Origin: an uncultured Bacteroidia bacterium
GTDB lineage: Bacteria; Bacteroidota; Bacteroidia; Bacteroidales; UBA932
Assembly: GCA_902782225.1 (NCBI GenBank)
Contig: CACZMF010000003.1
Coordinates: forward strand, 1 to 64,000
Reading direction: 5' to 3'
Length of the DNA stretch: 64,000 nt
The notes under the pieces are model-generated. The model searched no databases. It worked only from the letters and a program-made list of their open reading frames with translations, and was not told where the DNA came from. Shown in pieces: positions 34,065 to 45,111 of the stretch. Numbering within the stretch: the stretch's first letter is position 1; every line of letters begins with the position of its first letter. The position numbers and the translations under genes are program-made.

Positions 34065-34642
34065 CAGGCGAAGTCCTGCAGAAGCTCCCAGACGCGATGC
34101 ACGGGGAAGCCCATCACATTGTAGTAAGATCCTTCTATACGGCCGATGGAGGCATAGCCGAGCCATTCCTGGATGCCATAGCCCCCGGCTTTGTCGAAGG
34201 GTCGGTATTTGTCTATGTAATAATTGATTTCGTCGTCATCCAGCGGGGCCACGAGGACCAGGGTCTCGTCGGTCACGCTCTTTTCATGTTCCGGGGTCCT
34301 GAAGGTCACGGCGGAAACCACCCGGTGCTCGCGGCCGGAGAGCTCGCGCAGCATATGCACGGCCTCTTCGCGCGTGTGCGGCTTCCCCAGCACCCTGGAG
34401 TCCACTATGACGACGGTGTCGGAGGTGATGAGCAGCTCGTCCTCTTCAAGGGGCCTGTGGAAGCCGTGGGACTTGCCGCGGGACATAAGGAGAGGAACTT
34501 CTTCGGGGGCGGAGCCTTCGGGTACGGATTCCTCGAAGGTGTTGCCGGTGTCGACGGTGAACTCCACGTCGAGCCCCGCAAGCAGCTCGCGCCTTCTCGG
34601 GGAGCCGCTTCCGAGGATTATCCTTTTAGAACATTTTTTCAT
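34064..34642 (-). CDS. maf: Maf-family nucleoside triphosphate pyrophosphatase
   Basis: 192 residues with all Maf motifs: the N-terminal LGSGSPRRRELLAGL loop, SDTVV, GKPHTREEAVHMLRELSGREHRVVSAV and the C-terminal DKAGGYGIQE. Maf proteins hydrolyse modified or canonical NTPs (dTTP/UTP in the YhdE group) and are linked to cell-division control and housecleaning. Overlaps kdsC by 17 bp upstream and the pseudouridine synthase gene by one base downstream. Confidence 0.94.
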   Translation of the reverse strand: MKKCSKRIILGSGSPRRRELLAGLDVEFTVDTGNTFEESVPEGSAPEEVPLLMSRGKSHGFHRPLEEDELLITSDTVVIVDSRVLGKPHTREEAVHMLRELSGREHRVVSAVTFRTPEHEKSVTDETLVLVAPLDDDEINYYIDKYRPFDKAGGYGIQEWLGYASIGRIEGSYYNVMGFPVHRVWELLQDFA

Positions 34643-35153
34643 ATTCCTTCACGTCGAATACCCAGCGTCCCTGGGCTTTCATCACCAGTTCGAGGATCCA
34701 GCGCACGAAGCCGCGGCCGCCTCCGACGGGGGAGACTATATCCGCTGCATCCTTCGCCTCATCCACGGCGTCAGAAGGCACGGCGCCAATGCCGGCGAAC
34801 TTCAGCGCGGGTATGTCCGGGATATCGTCGCCCATATAAAGTATTTCTTCAGGTTGCAGGCCAAATCGCTCACAGAATTCGGCAAGTATCCTGCGCTTAT
34901 CGCGGGCCTTGAGATAGACGTTGCCGTAGGGGATGCCATATGCGGTCATGCGTTTGCGCACGGCCTCGGTGTGACCGCCCGTGATGACCCCGAGCGTGTA
35001 GCCGTTCAGGGCCGCCATACGCAGTCCGTGGCCGTCCTTTTCATTGAAGATACGCAGGGGCTCGGCGTTGCTGTCCACCAGCACGCTGCCGTCCGTCATC
35101 ACTCCGTCCACATCCAGGACGAAGGCCTTGACGGCGCTAAGATTTGGCTCCAT
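34626..35153 (-). CDS. kdsC: KdsC-type HAD phosphatase (KDO 8-phosphate phosphatase)
   Basis: 175 residues, C0-type HAD enzyme without a cap. Motif I DVDGVMTDG, motif II around ITGG (GVITGGHTE), and motif III/IV YMGDDIPD are present. It removes phosphate from KDO 8-phosphate in lipopolysaccharide core synthesis. Overlaps the DUF3467 gene by 17 bp and maf by 17 bp, showing tight coupling. Confidence 0.92.
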   Translation of the reverse strand: MEPNLSAVKAFVLDVDGVMTDGSVLVDSNAEPLRIFNEKDGHGLRMAALNGYTLGVITGGHTEAVRKRMTAYGIPYGNVYLKARDKRRILAEFCERFGLQPEEILYMGDDIPDIPALKFAGIGAVPSDAVDEAKDAADIVSPVGGGRGFVRWILELVMKAQGRWVFDVKEYEKMF

Positions 35154-35448
35154 TCGGGTTGAAGTCGGCGAGATTGAAGGTGGCCTTGGGGGAGCCGGGG
35201 AGCTCTATGGGGCCGAATTGGGACTCGTATTTGCCAATGTTGTCGGCCAGGGCGTTGAGCAGGCGCTTCGCGTGCTCTGGGGTCATCAGTATGCGGTTGC
35301 TGATCTCCGGTTTTGCAAGTCCGGGGAGCATGGTGGCGAAGTCTATGACGAATTCGCTGTGGGAGTGGCTGATAATGGCGAGGTTGGAGTAGCTGCCTTT
35401 TGCGACCTCGGGCTTGAGCTCGAGCTGTATCTGTTTGTTTTCTTCCAT
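35137..35448 (-). CDS. DUF3467 family protein
   Basis: 103 residues; the motif set NLAIISHSHSEFVIDFATMLPG and NRILMTPEHAKRLLNALADNIGKYE is the DUF3467 family, widespread in Bacteroidetes and of unknown function. It opens the operon DUF3467-kdsC-maf-rluA-like and has a promoter TTTG (35500-35497), 20 nt, TAATTTTG (35476-35469). Confidence 0.9.
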   Translation of the reverse strand: MEENKQIQLELKPEVAKGSYSNLAIISHSHSEFVIDFATMLPGLAKPEISNRILMTPEHAKRLLNALADNIGKYESQFGPIELPGSPKATFNLADFNPNGAKS

Positions 35449-35468
35449 AATTTCAATTGTTTCTCCGA

Positions 35469-35500
35469 CAAAATTACGTTAAAAATGTTATCTTTGCAAA
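35469..35500. promoter_or_regulatory. overlapping divergent promoters, DUF3467 operon and valS
   Basis: Minus: TTTG (35500-35497), 20 nt, TAATTTTG (35476-35469). Plus: TATCTTTG (35489-35496), 6 nt before the valS ATG. The two polymerases' binding sites overlap, so transcription of the two units may compete; valS would have almost no 5' leader and hence no T-box. Confidence 0.65.
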
Positions 35501-35502
35501 CT

Positions 35503-38136
35503 ATGGAATTGAAGAAAAACTATAATCCCGCAGAAGTCGAGGATAAGTGGTATGCCTATTGGCTCAAGAACAGATGCTTTCATTCGGAACCCGATTCCCG
35601 GGAACCCTACACGATAGTTATACCCCCGCCCAATGTGACGGGCATACTCCATATGGGGCACGTGCTCAACAACACGCTCAACGACGTGCTGATACGCAAG
35701 GCCCGCATGGACGGCAAAAACGCATGCTGGGTGCCCGGCACGGACCACGCCAGCATCGCCACTGAAAACAAGGTGGTTGCCCGCCTCGCAGAGCGCGGCA
35801 TCAAGAAGGAAGACCTCACCCGCGAGGAGTTCCTCAAATATGCCTGGGAATGGAAAGAGGAGCACGGCGGCATAATCCTGCAGCAACTCCGCAAACTGGG
35901 CGCCTCCTGCGACTGGGACCGCACCAAGTTCACGATGGAGCCCGCCCTGAGCGACGCCGTCACGGCCACCTTCGTGTATTTCTACAAGAAGGGCCTCATC
36001 TACCACGGCTACCGTATGGTCAACTGGGACCCGGTGGCCCACACGGCAATTTCCGATGACGAGGTGGTCCACCGCGACACCAAGAGCCATTTCTACCACC
36101 TCCGCTATTATATCTCCGACGGCAACGGCAATCCGACGAAAGACTTCCTCGTGATCGCCACCACCCGTCCCGAGACCATAATGGCCGATGCTGCAATCTG
36201 CGTCAACCCTGCCGACGAACGCTACCATTCGCTGCGCGGCAAGAAGGTGCTCATCCCGTTGATTAACCGGGAGATACCCGTCATTGAAGACGATTATGTG
36301 GAGATGGATTTCGGGACCGGCTGCCTCAAAGTCACGCCCGCCCACGATGCCCATGACTATGAAATCGGCCAGCGCCACGACCTCCCCATCCTCGAGATAC
36401 TCGACGACGACGGCCGCCTCAACGAAAAGGCCCGGATACTCGTGGGCCAGGACCGTTTCGAGGCCAGGAAAAATATAGTCGGGATGCTGGAAGAAGCCGG
36501 CAATCTCGTGAAAATAGAGGAATACATTTCTCCTGTCGGCTACAGCGAGCGCACCGACGCCGTCATAGAGCCCAAGCTCAGCAAGCAGTGGTTCCTCAAG
36601 CTCGAGGGGCTTGCCAAATCCGCCCTCGAGGCGGTCGAGTCCGGCAGCATCAAGCTCATCCCCGACAAATACCGCAACGTCTATCGCCACTGGATGGAAA
36701 ACGCCCACGACTGGTGTATTTCCCGCCAGCTCTGGTGGGGCCAGCGCATACCCGCGTGGTATCTTCCCGACGGCAGCGTGGTGGTCGAAGAGACCCCGGA
36801 ACAGGCACTGAAGGCCGCCCGAGCAATAAATCCGGCCCTGACCGCAGCCGACCTCAGGCAGGACGAGGACGTGCTAGACACCTGGTTCAGTTCCTGGCTC
36901 TGGCCTATCAGCGTCTTCGATGCGAAGCGGCCCGGACATCCCGAGCACAAGCCCAACCGTGACCTCGGTTACTACTATCCGACCTCGGATCTGGTGACCG
37001 GCCCGGACATCATCTTCTTCTGGGTGGCCAGGATGATCATGGCGGGAGGGGAGTTCATGAATGACGTGCCTTTCCGCAACGTCTATTTCACCGGCATCGT
37101 GCGCGACAAGCTGGGGCGCAAGATGAGCAAGACCCTGGGCAACAGCCCCGACCCTCTCGTGCTGATTGAAAAATACGGTGCCGATTCCGTGCGCCTTGGA
37201 ATGCTCCTGTGCTCTTCTGCAGGCAACGACATACTCTACGATGAGTCGCAGGTGGAGCAGGGCCGCAATTTCTGCGGCAAGATATGGAACTCCTGGCGCC
37301 TTGTCAGCGGATGGAGGGTGGACGAAAACGGCCGCCAGAGCGAATCTTCGCGCGTGGCCGTGAAATGGTTCGACAACCTGCTTTCCCGCACCATCGCCAC
37401 CGTGGAGGACCATTACCGGAAGTTCCGTATCAACGATGCCCTGATGGCCACCTACAAACTCTTCTGGGACGACTATTGCAGCTGGTATCTGGAACTCGTG
37501 AAGCCCGCCTGGGGTGAGGCCATTGACGGATACACCTTCGACGCTACCGTCGGATTCTTCGACAAGCTCCTGAAGCTAATCCATCCGGTGATGCCCTTCA
37601 TAACGGAGGAGATATGGCACGCGATGGCCGATCGCCGTCCGGGCGAAACCATCATGTATGAGCGCACTCCTGTGGCCGGCCCCTGCGATGAGGCGTTCCT
37701 TGCCGGATTCGAGCAGGCCCGCCAGATCATCACGGGCGTGCGCGGCATCCGTGCCCAGAAGCAGATAGCGCCCAAGGATCCCCTGAAGCTCAGCATCGAG
37801 GGTGAAGTTTCCGAAGAACTGTATCCAATTATCGCAAAGGCCGCCGGCATTTCCGGGTTCGTAGGGGCGGTGGACGGCGCTGCCGTGAGTTTCATCGTGG
37901 GTACCGTCAAATGCAGCGTGCCCCTCGAGGGGCTCGTCGATACGGCCCAGGAAAGGGCGAAGGTCGAAGCCGAACTGGAGCACCAGCGCAAGTTCCTCGC
38001 AGGCGTGCGCGCCAAGCTTTCCAATGAAGGCTTCCTGGCCCGTGCCCCTGAGGCGGTCGTGGCCGTGGAACGTAAGAAAGAGGCCGATGCACTTGCCCGC
38101 ATCGAGGCCCTCGAAGCTAGTTTGAAAACACTTTAA
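35503..38136 (+). CDS. valS: valyl-tRNA synthetase
   Basis: 877 residues, usual ValS size. Class I motifs HMGH (PPNVTGILHMGHVLNN) and KMSKTLGN (KMSKS equivalent), editing domain (TTRPETIMAD), anticodon-binding region and the C-terminal coiled-coil tRNA-binding domain typical of ValS (LVDTAQERAKVEAELEHQRKFL). It charges tRNA-Val. I start at ATG 35503 (MELKKNYNPAEVEDKWYAYW), the family-normal beginning; longer frames only run into the promoter and the divergent gene. Confidence 0.97.
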   Translation: MELKKNYNPAEVEDKWYAYWLKNRCFHSEPDSREPYTIVIPPPNVTGILHMGHVLNNTLNDVLIRKARMDGKNACWVPGTDHASIATENKVVARLAERGIKKEDLTREEFLKYAWEWKEEHGGIILQQLRKLGASCDWDRTKFTMEPALSDAVTATFVYFYKKGLIYHGYRMVNWDPVAHTAISDDEVVHRDTKSHFYHLRYYISDGNGNPTKDFLVIATTRPETIMADAAICVNPADERYHSLRGKKVLIPLINREIPVIEDDYVEMDFGTGCLKVTPAHDAHDYEIGQRHDLPILEILDDDGRLNEKARILVGQDRFEARKNIVGMLEEAGNLVKIEEYISPVGYSERTDAVIEPKLSKQWFLKLEGLAKSALEAVESGSIKLIPDKYRNVYRHWMENAHDWCISRQLWWGQRIPAWYLPDGSVVVEETPEQALKAARAINPALTAADLRQDEDVLDTWFSSWLWPISVFDAKRPGHPEHKPNRDLGYYYPTSDLVTGPDIIFFWVARMIMAGGEFMNDVPFRNVYFTGIVRDKLGRKMSKTLGNSPDPLVLIEKYGADSVRLGMLLCSSAGNDILYDESQVEQGRNFCGKIWNSWRLVSGWRVDENGRQSESSRVAVKWFDNLLSRTIATVEDHYRKFRINDALMATYKLFWDDYCSWYLELVKPAWGEAIDGYTFDATVGFFDKLLKLIHPVMPFITEEIWHAMADRRPGETIMYERTPVAGPCDEAFLAGFEQARQIITGVRGIRAQKQIAPKDPLKLSIEGEVSEELYPIIAKAAGISGFVGAVDGAAVSFIVGTVKCSVPLEGLVDTAQERAKVEAELEHQRKFLAGVRAKLSNEGFLARAPEAVVAVERKKEADALARIEALEASLKTL

Positions 38137-38147
38137 ACCATAGTCCT

Positions 38148-38345
38148 ATGTTGATATTTCCTTTGGTATTCGGCTGGTGGGAACTGGTTATCATCGCTTT
38201 CGTCATCCTTCTCTTCTTTGGGGGAAGGAAGCTTCCCGAGCTTATGAAAGGCCTTGGCAAGGGCGTCAAGAGTTTCAAGGACGGGATGAAGGAAATCGAT
38301 GACCAGGTGAACCTTTCGGACGAAGAGAAAAAGCCTGAGAAATAG
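38148..38345 (+). CDS. tatA: Sec-independent translocase protein TatA
   Basis: 65 residues: N-terminal membrane helix with WELVIIAFVILLFFGGRKLPEL, the FGxxKLPEL hinge of TatA/E, then an amphipathic helix and acidic tail. It forms the pore of the twin-arginine pathway. It lies 11 bp after valS; its TAG stop directly abuts the tatC GTG. Confidence 0.93.
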   Translation: MLIFPLVFGWWELVIIAFVILLFFGGRKLPELMKGLGKGVKSFKDGMKEIDDQVNLSDEEKKPEK

Positions 38346-39108
38346 GTGGACTCAGATGCGCGCAGCAGTGGCGAGATGTCCTTCTGGGACCATCTCGAGG
38401 AGCTGAGATGGACATTGCTCCGCTCGGCGATAGCTGTGTGCGTGTTCTGCGCCGCGGGCCTGGCATTCAAGGGGCCGCTTTTCGACCTGGTGCTCTGGCC
38501 CTCGAAGCCGGATTTCATTGTTTATAAATGGCTTGGCTGGAATCTCAATATGAGTCTCATCAATGTTGAGATTTCAGCTCAGTTTTTTACCCACCTCAAG
38601 GCGGCGCTTGCCGCAGGCGTGGTCCTGGCGTTTCCCTATATAATCTACGAAATCTGGAAGTTCGTCGCTCCAGCCCTGTATGAGAGTGAAAAGAAAGCCG
38701 TGGGCTCGGCATTCGCGATGTCGTCCATTTTCTTTTATCTGGGAGTTGCGGTGGGCTATTTCTTCGTGCTGCCTGTGTGCTTGCAGTTCTTCATGAACTA
38801 CACCGTGAGTCCGGACATAGCCAACACAATCACCCTCAGCTCCTACATGTCGATGTTCACCTCGATGTCGCTGCTGATTGGAATCGTGTTCGAGTTCCCG
38901 ACCGTCATTTCCGTGCTCTCGCGCCTTGGTGTTGTGTATCGCGGCACATTGAGGAAGGGACGCAAGTATGCAGTCATCGCGGTGCTGGTGCTTGCCGCCC
39001 TGATCACGCCCTCGGACCCTTTTTCGATGATGGTGCTGGCGCTGCCCCTGTATCTCCTGTATGAGCTTTCAATATTGATGTGCCGCAAAGAACCGGTGAA
39101 GGAAGAAG

Positions 39109-39122
<14 letters not shown>
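38346..39122 (+). CDS. tatC: Sec-independent translocase protein TatC
   Basis: 258 residues with six membrane helices and the TatC signature near the start (SFWDHLEELRWTLLR) and later PYIIYEIWKFVAPAL. It recognises twin-arginine signals. The start is either GTG 38346, abutting the tatA stop, or ATG 38376 (eleventh codon); I list the longer form because acidic residues before SFWDHLEELR are common in relatives. The client in this window is the oxidoreductase at 13366-14838. Confidence 0.93.
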
Positions 39123-41010
<1,888 letters not shown>

Positions 41011-41014
41011 AGAT

Positions 41015-41941
41015 ATGAAAAAGTTGATCATCGCCATTCTCTGCTGTACCCTTCTGGGGACTGCCGCTTCCGGCCGGCAATACAGCATCGACCTGGCTCC
41101 TTTCAAGGGGGTCAGGATTTCCGATGAATTCAAGGTCAGCATACTCAGGGGCTCCGAATACAGGGCCCTGCTGACCGTGGAAGAAGACTATATGGAATAC
41201 GTCACCTGTGCGCTCAGCGGTTCCACCCTGGAAATATCGCTTGACGAGCGCAAGGTCCCCGTGGACGTGAAGCGCCGCTACCGCTCCAAGGGATCGCCGG
41301 ATCCGGTTTTCACTGCCATAATATATGTGCCGGACCTGATCCAGTCGGTGATTCTCGAGGATAAGGCCGTCCTGCGGGACACCGAAGACGTCTTCGACAA
41401 GGCTCGCGTGGATTTCGAACTGTCCGACAATTCTTCGGTCGAGAAACTCCTGGTCAGTTCTCTGGTTATGCGTGTCTCCCTGAAGAACAAGGCGGGCGCC
41501 GACATCAACTTCACCGGAGGCGAGTGCATCGTGGAGACGGCAAACTCTTCGACCGCCCACATCGTGGAGCAGCAGTCGGAAGTCTCCCGCTACAGCCTCC
41601 AGGGCACTTCCAAGGTCGAATCCCTCTGCACTACGGCCAACCTCAACGTCTACACCAAGGCCAACAGCACGCTCCGCGTGACCGGCAGCGGCGACAGGGC
41701 GGTGTTCGACATCAACGGCACCTCCGAGGTGGACGCTTCTGGATTTGAGGTGCCCGACGCAGTGGTGAACATGTCCAGCGTGTGCAAGCTCAGCGAAGCC
41801 GCCTACAAGACCCTCCGCGTCAATCTCAACGGCGGCTCGACCCTGTATTTCGCCAACGATCCGGCAGTGACGATAGAGAACATCCGTTCCGCGTCGATGT
41901 CCCGGATATCGTCCGGCAGAAACAGCACGACAAAACTGTAA
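41015..41941 (+). CDS. exported GIN-domain (DUF2807) protein
   Basis: 308 residues with a signal peptide (to about 21). The remainder is a repetitive beta-helix-like region typical of the head-GIN/DUF2807 family (GVRISDEFKVSILRGSEY, ISLDERK, then alternating Val/Asn/Ser strands). Family role is unclear; probably a periplasmic or surface structural protein. Start ATG 41015 chosen for the signal peptide, 4 bp after the ABC-F stop. Confidence 0.82.
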   Translation: MKKLIIAILCCTLLGTAASGRQYSIDLAPFKGVRISDEFKVSILRGSEYRALLTVEEDYMEYVTCALSGSTLEISLDERKVPVDVKRRYRSKGSPDPVFTAIIYVPDLIQSVILEDKAVLRDTEDVFDKARVDFELSDNSSVEKLLVSSLVMRVSLKNKAGADINFTGGECIVETANSSTAHIVEQQSEVSRYSLQGTSKVESLCTTANLNVYTKANSTLRVTGSGDRAVFDINGTSEVDASGFEVPDAVVNMSSVCKLSEAAYKTLRVNLNGGSTLYFANDPAVTIENIRSASMSRISSGRNSTTKL

Positions 41942-41969
41942 AACCTGTAAATAAGAGAACTATTCAGAA

Positions 41970-42923
41970 ATGAACCAGACTACCTTTGATTTCCTTGATT
42001 CGATACAAGTCACTCTGAACGCCGGCGGGATGAACACCATCAACATCGTGCTGGCGTTCGTCATGTTCGGAGTTGCCCTGGGCATCAAGCCAGGAATGTT
42101 CGTGGAAGTGTTCCGCAAGCCCAAGTCGGTCATTCTCGGCATGTGCTGCCAGCTGATAATCCTGCCTTTGTTCACCTTCCTCCTTGCCATCCTGCTCGGG
42201 GGCAACATCAACTGGTCTATGGCCCTGGGCATGATCCTGGTGGCATCCTGCCCCGGAGGCAACATTTCCAATTTCATGTCTTCGCTGTCGAAGGCAAACA
42301 TAGAGCTCTCCGTGAGCCTGACTGCGATCAGCACCGCCCTCTGCGTGCTCATGACCCCGTTCAACTTCTGGCTCTACGGCAATCTCTACCTCAAGTATGC
42401 GAGCATCAGCGCCGACGTGCCCCAACTTGTGATCCCGCTGTGGGACGTCTTCAAGACCATCGTCATCCTCCTTGGCATACCCCTCTGCCTCGGCATTCTC
42501 ACATCCCACTTCCTCCCGAAGGTGGCGGAAAAGCTGAAGAAGCCCCTCCAGTGGCTGAGCATCATTTTCTTCATTGCCATGGTGGTGCTGTCGTTCTGGA
42601 GCAACAGGGATGCATTCCTGAAGTGCATCGAATACATTTTTCTGATAGTTCTTATCCACAACCTGCTCGCGCTGGCCATAGGTTTCACGACTGCAAGTGC
42701 CTTCAGGCTTCCGGCCCGCGACCGCAGGACCCTGACCATCGAGACTGGCATACAGAATAGCGGCCTGGGACTTGCCCTGCTGCTTGGCACCAGTATTTTC
42801 TCCGGCCTTCCCCCGCATGGAGGAATGCTTGTGATCACCGCCTGGTGGGGCGTCTGGCACATAGTCAGCGGCTTGACCGTCAGCAGCATCTTCCTTCTCT
42901 CCGAAAGAAAGAAAAAAGCTTGA
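41970..42923 (+). CDS. bile acid:sodium symporter (BASS) family protein
   Basis: 317 residues with about nine hydrophobic helices. Motifs typical of the BASS/ASBT fold are visible: the SCPGGNISNFMSSLSKANIELSVSLT segment and GIQNSGLGLALLLG. It likely imports an organic anion with sodium; bile acids are only one possibility in this broad family. It follows the GIN protein gene by 28 bp. Confidence 0.88.
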   Translation: MNQTTFDFLDSIQVTLNAGGMNTINIVLAFVMFGVALGIKPGMFVEVFRKPKSVILGMCCQLIILPLFTFLLAILLGGNINWSMALGMILVASCPGGNISNFMSSLSKANIELSVSLTAISTALCVLMTPFNFWLYGNLYLKYASISADVPQLVIPLWDVFKTIVILLGIPLCLGILTSHFLPKVAEKLKKPLQWLSIIFFIAMVVLSFWSNRDAFLKCIEYIFLIVLIHNLLALAIGFTTASAFRLPARDRRTLTIETGIQNSGLGLALLLGTSIFSGLPPHGGMLVITAWWGVWHIVSGLTVSSIFLLSERKKKA

Positions 42924-42936
42924 ACTAAACGACGAT

Positions 42937-45111
42937 ATGACACTAAAACGCTTATTCTGCCTGCTGCTTCCGCTGGCACTGATTGCTTGTGAGCCGAAGC
43001 CAGTGGAAGAGCCGGAAGAACCGGGGACTGAACAGCCTGAACCCGAGCCCGAGCCGGAACCGGAACCGGAACCTGCGGTGCATGTCGATCCCGTGTCCCT
43101 TTCTTTCGTAGAAAAGGGCAAGTACGACATCACGATGTCTTTCGACCCGGAGGCAGGGGAGTATCTCCTCACCACCACCGGCACGGATCCCTATATCTAC
43201 ACCGCCGGCCTTGAGGCCGGCCTTGAGGAGCAGCACCGCATCCTGTCGTTCGAGTACCAGTGCAACAGCGGCATCGACGACCTGCAGGTCTTCTACGGCA
43301 AAAGTATCACGGAAGCCCGATCCCGTCATTTCGGTGCCATTCCCTCCACGATCGGCAGCGCCTGGAAAGAGTATTCATGCAGCATCGCTTCCGACCGCAT
43401 CGCCCATAACTGGGGCAGCACCGGCGACAACCTGCGGCTGGATTTCGGCACGAAGAAAAACGTGAAGATCCACATCCGGAATTTCCGGCTGCGCGAAATG
43501 AATGATGCCGAGCTCAAGGCCTATGAAGAAGAACTCGGCAAGGCACAGGGCAAGGAAGCGGAAGCCGGACGTATATCGGCTTATCTTTCAAAGAATTACC
43601 CTTGTTCGATCTCGTCCGTTGTGATAAGTGCGACGCAAGTCACGGTCAAAGGCCGCACCGACGGCGGCAGCGGCTACTGCCTGGCGGACATCGGCCCGTG
43701 GGAAAGCCTCACCGAGCTGAAAACCTTCCCGCAGAAGACGGCCATTTCCAGCAGTTCATTCACAATTACCCTCCCGCGCACCGTGGCCCGCGACGGCCTG
43801 CCTGCCTACGACCGCGTGCTCTCTCGTTTTGCCGTGGTGAAGGTGGAGGGCAGCAGCCAGACCCTTTGCTCCCACGCTCGCTATGCCGATGAGATTTATG
43901 CTTCCAGCAAGCCTGCAGAGCAGAAACCAAAGACCAAGAAGGGACTCGGCGGCTTCATTATCAACGGCAACCTGTCCGACCTCGACAAGCTCGGCATCAC
44001 GAGCGTGACAGTGAACATAGTGCTCAACTCCGTCGTGAACACCGTCAGGAGCGGCAACTACACCGTGGAGCATCAGTTCGGCGGCGTGACCTACTATATG
44101 GACAAGGGCTACACCGGCCAGCTCGACAAGATAATGGCCGAATGCCGCAAGCGCGGGATCGTGGTGTCCGCCATACTGCTCAACCGCCAGTCGGACACCA
44201 ATTCCAAGGCGACCGCGCTGATGAAGCACCCGGAGAACGACGGAGGCAACTACAGTATGCCCAACCTCACCCGGGCTGATGCCGTCAATGTGTATGCCGC
44301 CGCCCTGGACTACCTCGCAAGCCGCTATTCATCAGATACCTACGGCCGTATCCACCACTGGATCATGCACAACGAGGTGGACTTCCAGAAGGAATGGACC
44401 AATATGGGAGACCAGCCCGAATGGCGCTATATGGACAGCTATGTGCGCTCCATGCGCATCTGCCACAATATCGCCCATAAGTACGATCCCAACGCCTCCG
44501 TGTTGATATCCCTGACCCACAGCTGGGCGAAGGCGGAGGGCCAGTATGCATCGAAGAGCCTGCTCGAGGACCTCTGCAGATACAGTGCGGCCGAAGGCGA
44601 CTTCCTCTGGGGCGTGGCAGCTCATCCCTATCCCCAGTCCTTGATGAAGCCGGAATTCTGGAAAGACGACACCCGCGCCTCCTATTCTGACGCTTCGGAA
44701 TTCTGTACATTCAAAAACCTGGAAGTGGTCAGCGGCTGGGTGTCGGAGAAGGGCCATTTCTACAAGGGTGAGAAGAAGCGCATACTCTTCCTTTCCGAGA
44801 ACGGCACGAATTCCCCTTCCTATAGCGAAGCCGACCTCTCGAAGCAGGCGGCCGGCGCCGCCTGGGCCTGGAAGAAAGTCGCAGCCCTTTCGGGCATAGA
44901 CGGCATCCAGTGGCATAACTGGCAGGACAACAGGGCGGAAGGCGGCCTGCGCATAGGCCTGCGCCGCTTCCCGGACGACAAGGACGATCCCGGCGGCTGC
45001 AAGCCTGCCTGGTATGTGTGGGAAGCTGCCGGCACGGACAAAGAGGAGTCGGTGTTTGCTCCCTACCTTTCCGTGATAGGAATCAATAACTGGACAGAGA
45101 TTTTCAACTGA
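42937..45111 (+). CDS. large lipoprotein with DUF5722-like TIM-barrel domain
   Basis: 724 residues. Lipobox IAC (Cys about residue 18), then an acidic PEP-repeat linker (PEPEPEPEPEP, about 28-46), a beta-sandwich domain (about 50-190) and a DUF5722-like C-terminal domain (about 320-720) with HNEVDFQKEW and LSENGTNSP, placed like the acid/base and nucleophile strands of clan-A glycoside hydrolases. A glycosidase role is plausible but not demonstrated. It converges on the uup-like gene with an 8-bp overlap. Confidence 0.75.
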   Translation: MTLKRLFCLLLPLALIACEPKPVEEPEEPGTEQPEPEPEPEPEPEPAVHVDPVSLSFVEKGKYDITMSFDPEAGEYLLTTTGTDPYIYTAGLEAGLEEQHRILSFEYQCNSGIDDLQVFYGKSITEARSRHFGAIPSTIGSAWKEYSCSIASDRIAHNWGSTGDNLRLDFGTKKNVKIHIRNFRLREMNDAELKAYEEELGKAQGKEAEAGRISAYLSKNYPCSISSVVISATQVTVKGRTDGGSGYCLADIGPWESLTELKTFPQKTAISSSSFTITLPRTVARDGLPAYDRVLSRFAVVKVEGSSQTLCSHARYADEIYASSKPAEQKPKTKKGLGGFIINGNLSDLDKLGITSVTVNIVLNSVVNTVRSGNYTVEHQFGGVTYYMDKGYTGQLDKIMAECRKRGIVVSAILLNRQSDTNSKATALMKHPENDGGNYSMPNLTRADAVNVYAAALDYLASRYSSDTYGRIHHWIMHNEVDFQKEWTNMGDQPEWRYMDSYVRSMRICHNIAHKYDPNASVLISLTHSWAKAEGQYASKSLLEDLCRYSAAEGDFLWGVAAHPYPQSLMKPEFWKDDTRASYSDASEFCTFKNLEVVSGWVSEKGHFYKGEKKRILFLSENGTNSPSYSEADLSKQAAGAAWAWKKVAALSGIDGIQWHNWQDNRAEGGLRIGLRRFPDDKDDPGGCKPAWYVWEAAGTDKEESVFAPYLSVIGINNWTEIFN

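Noticed and set aside
35044-35502. Upstream extension of valS
   Set aside because: That stretch is antisense to kdsC and DUF3467 and crosses the promoter; valS homology starts at 35503.
35440-35503. T-box riboswitch before valS
   Set aside because: The valS promoter lies 6 nt before the start codon, leaving no leader, and T-box leaders are typical of Firmicutes.
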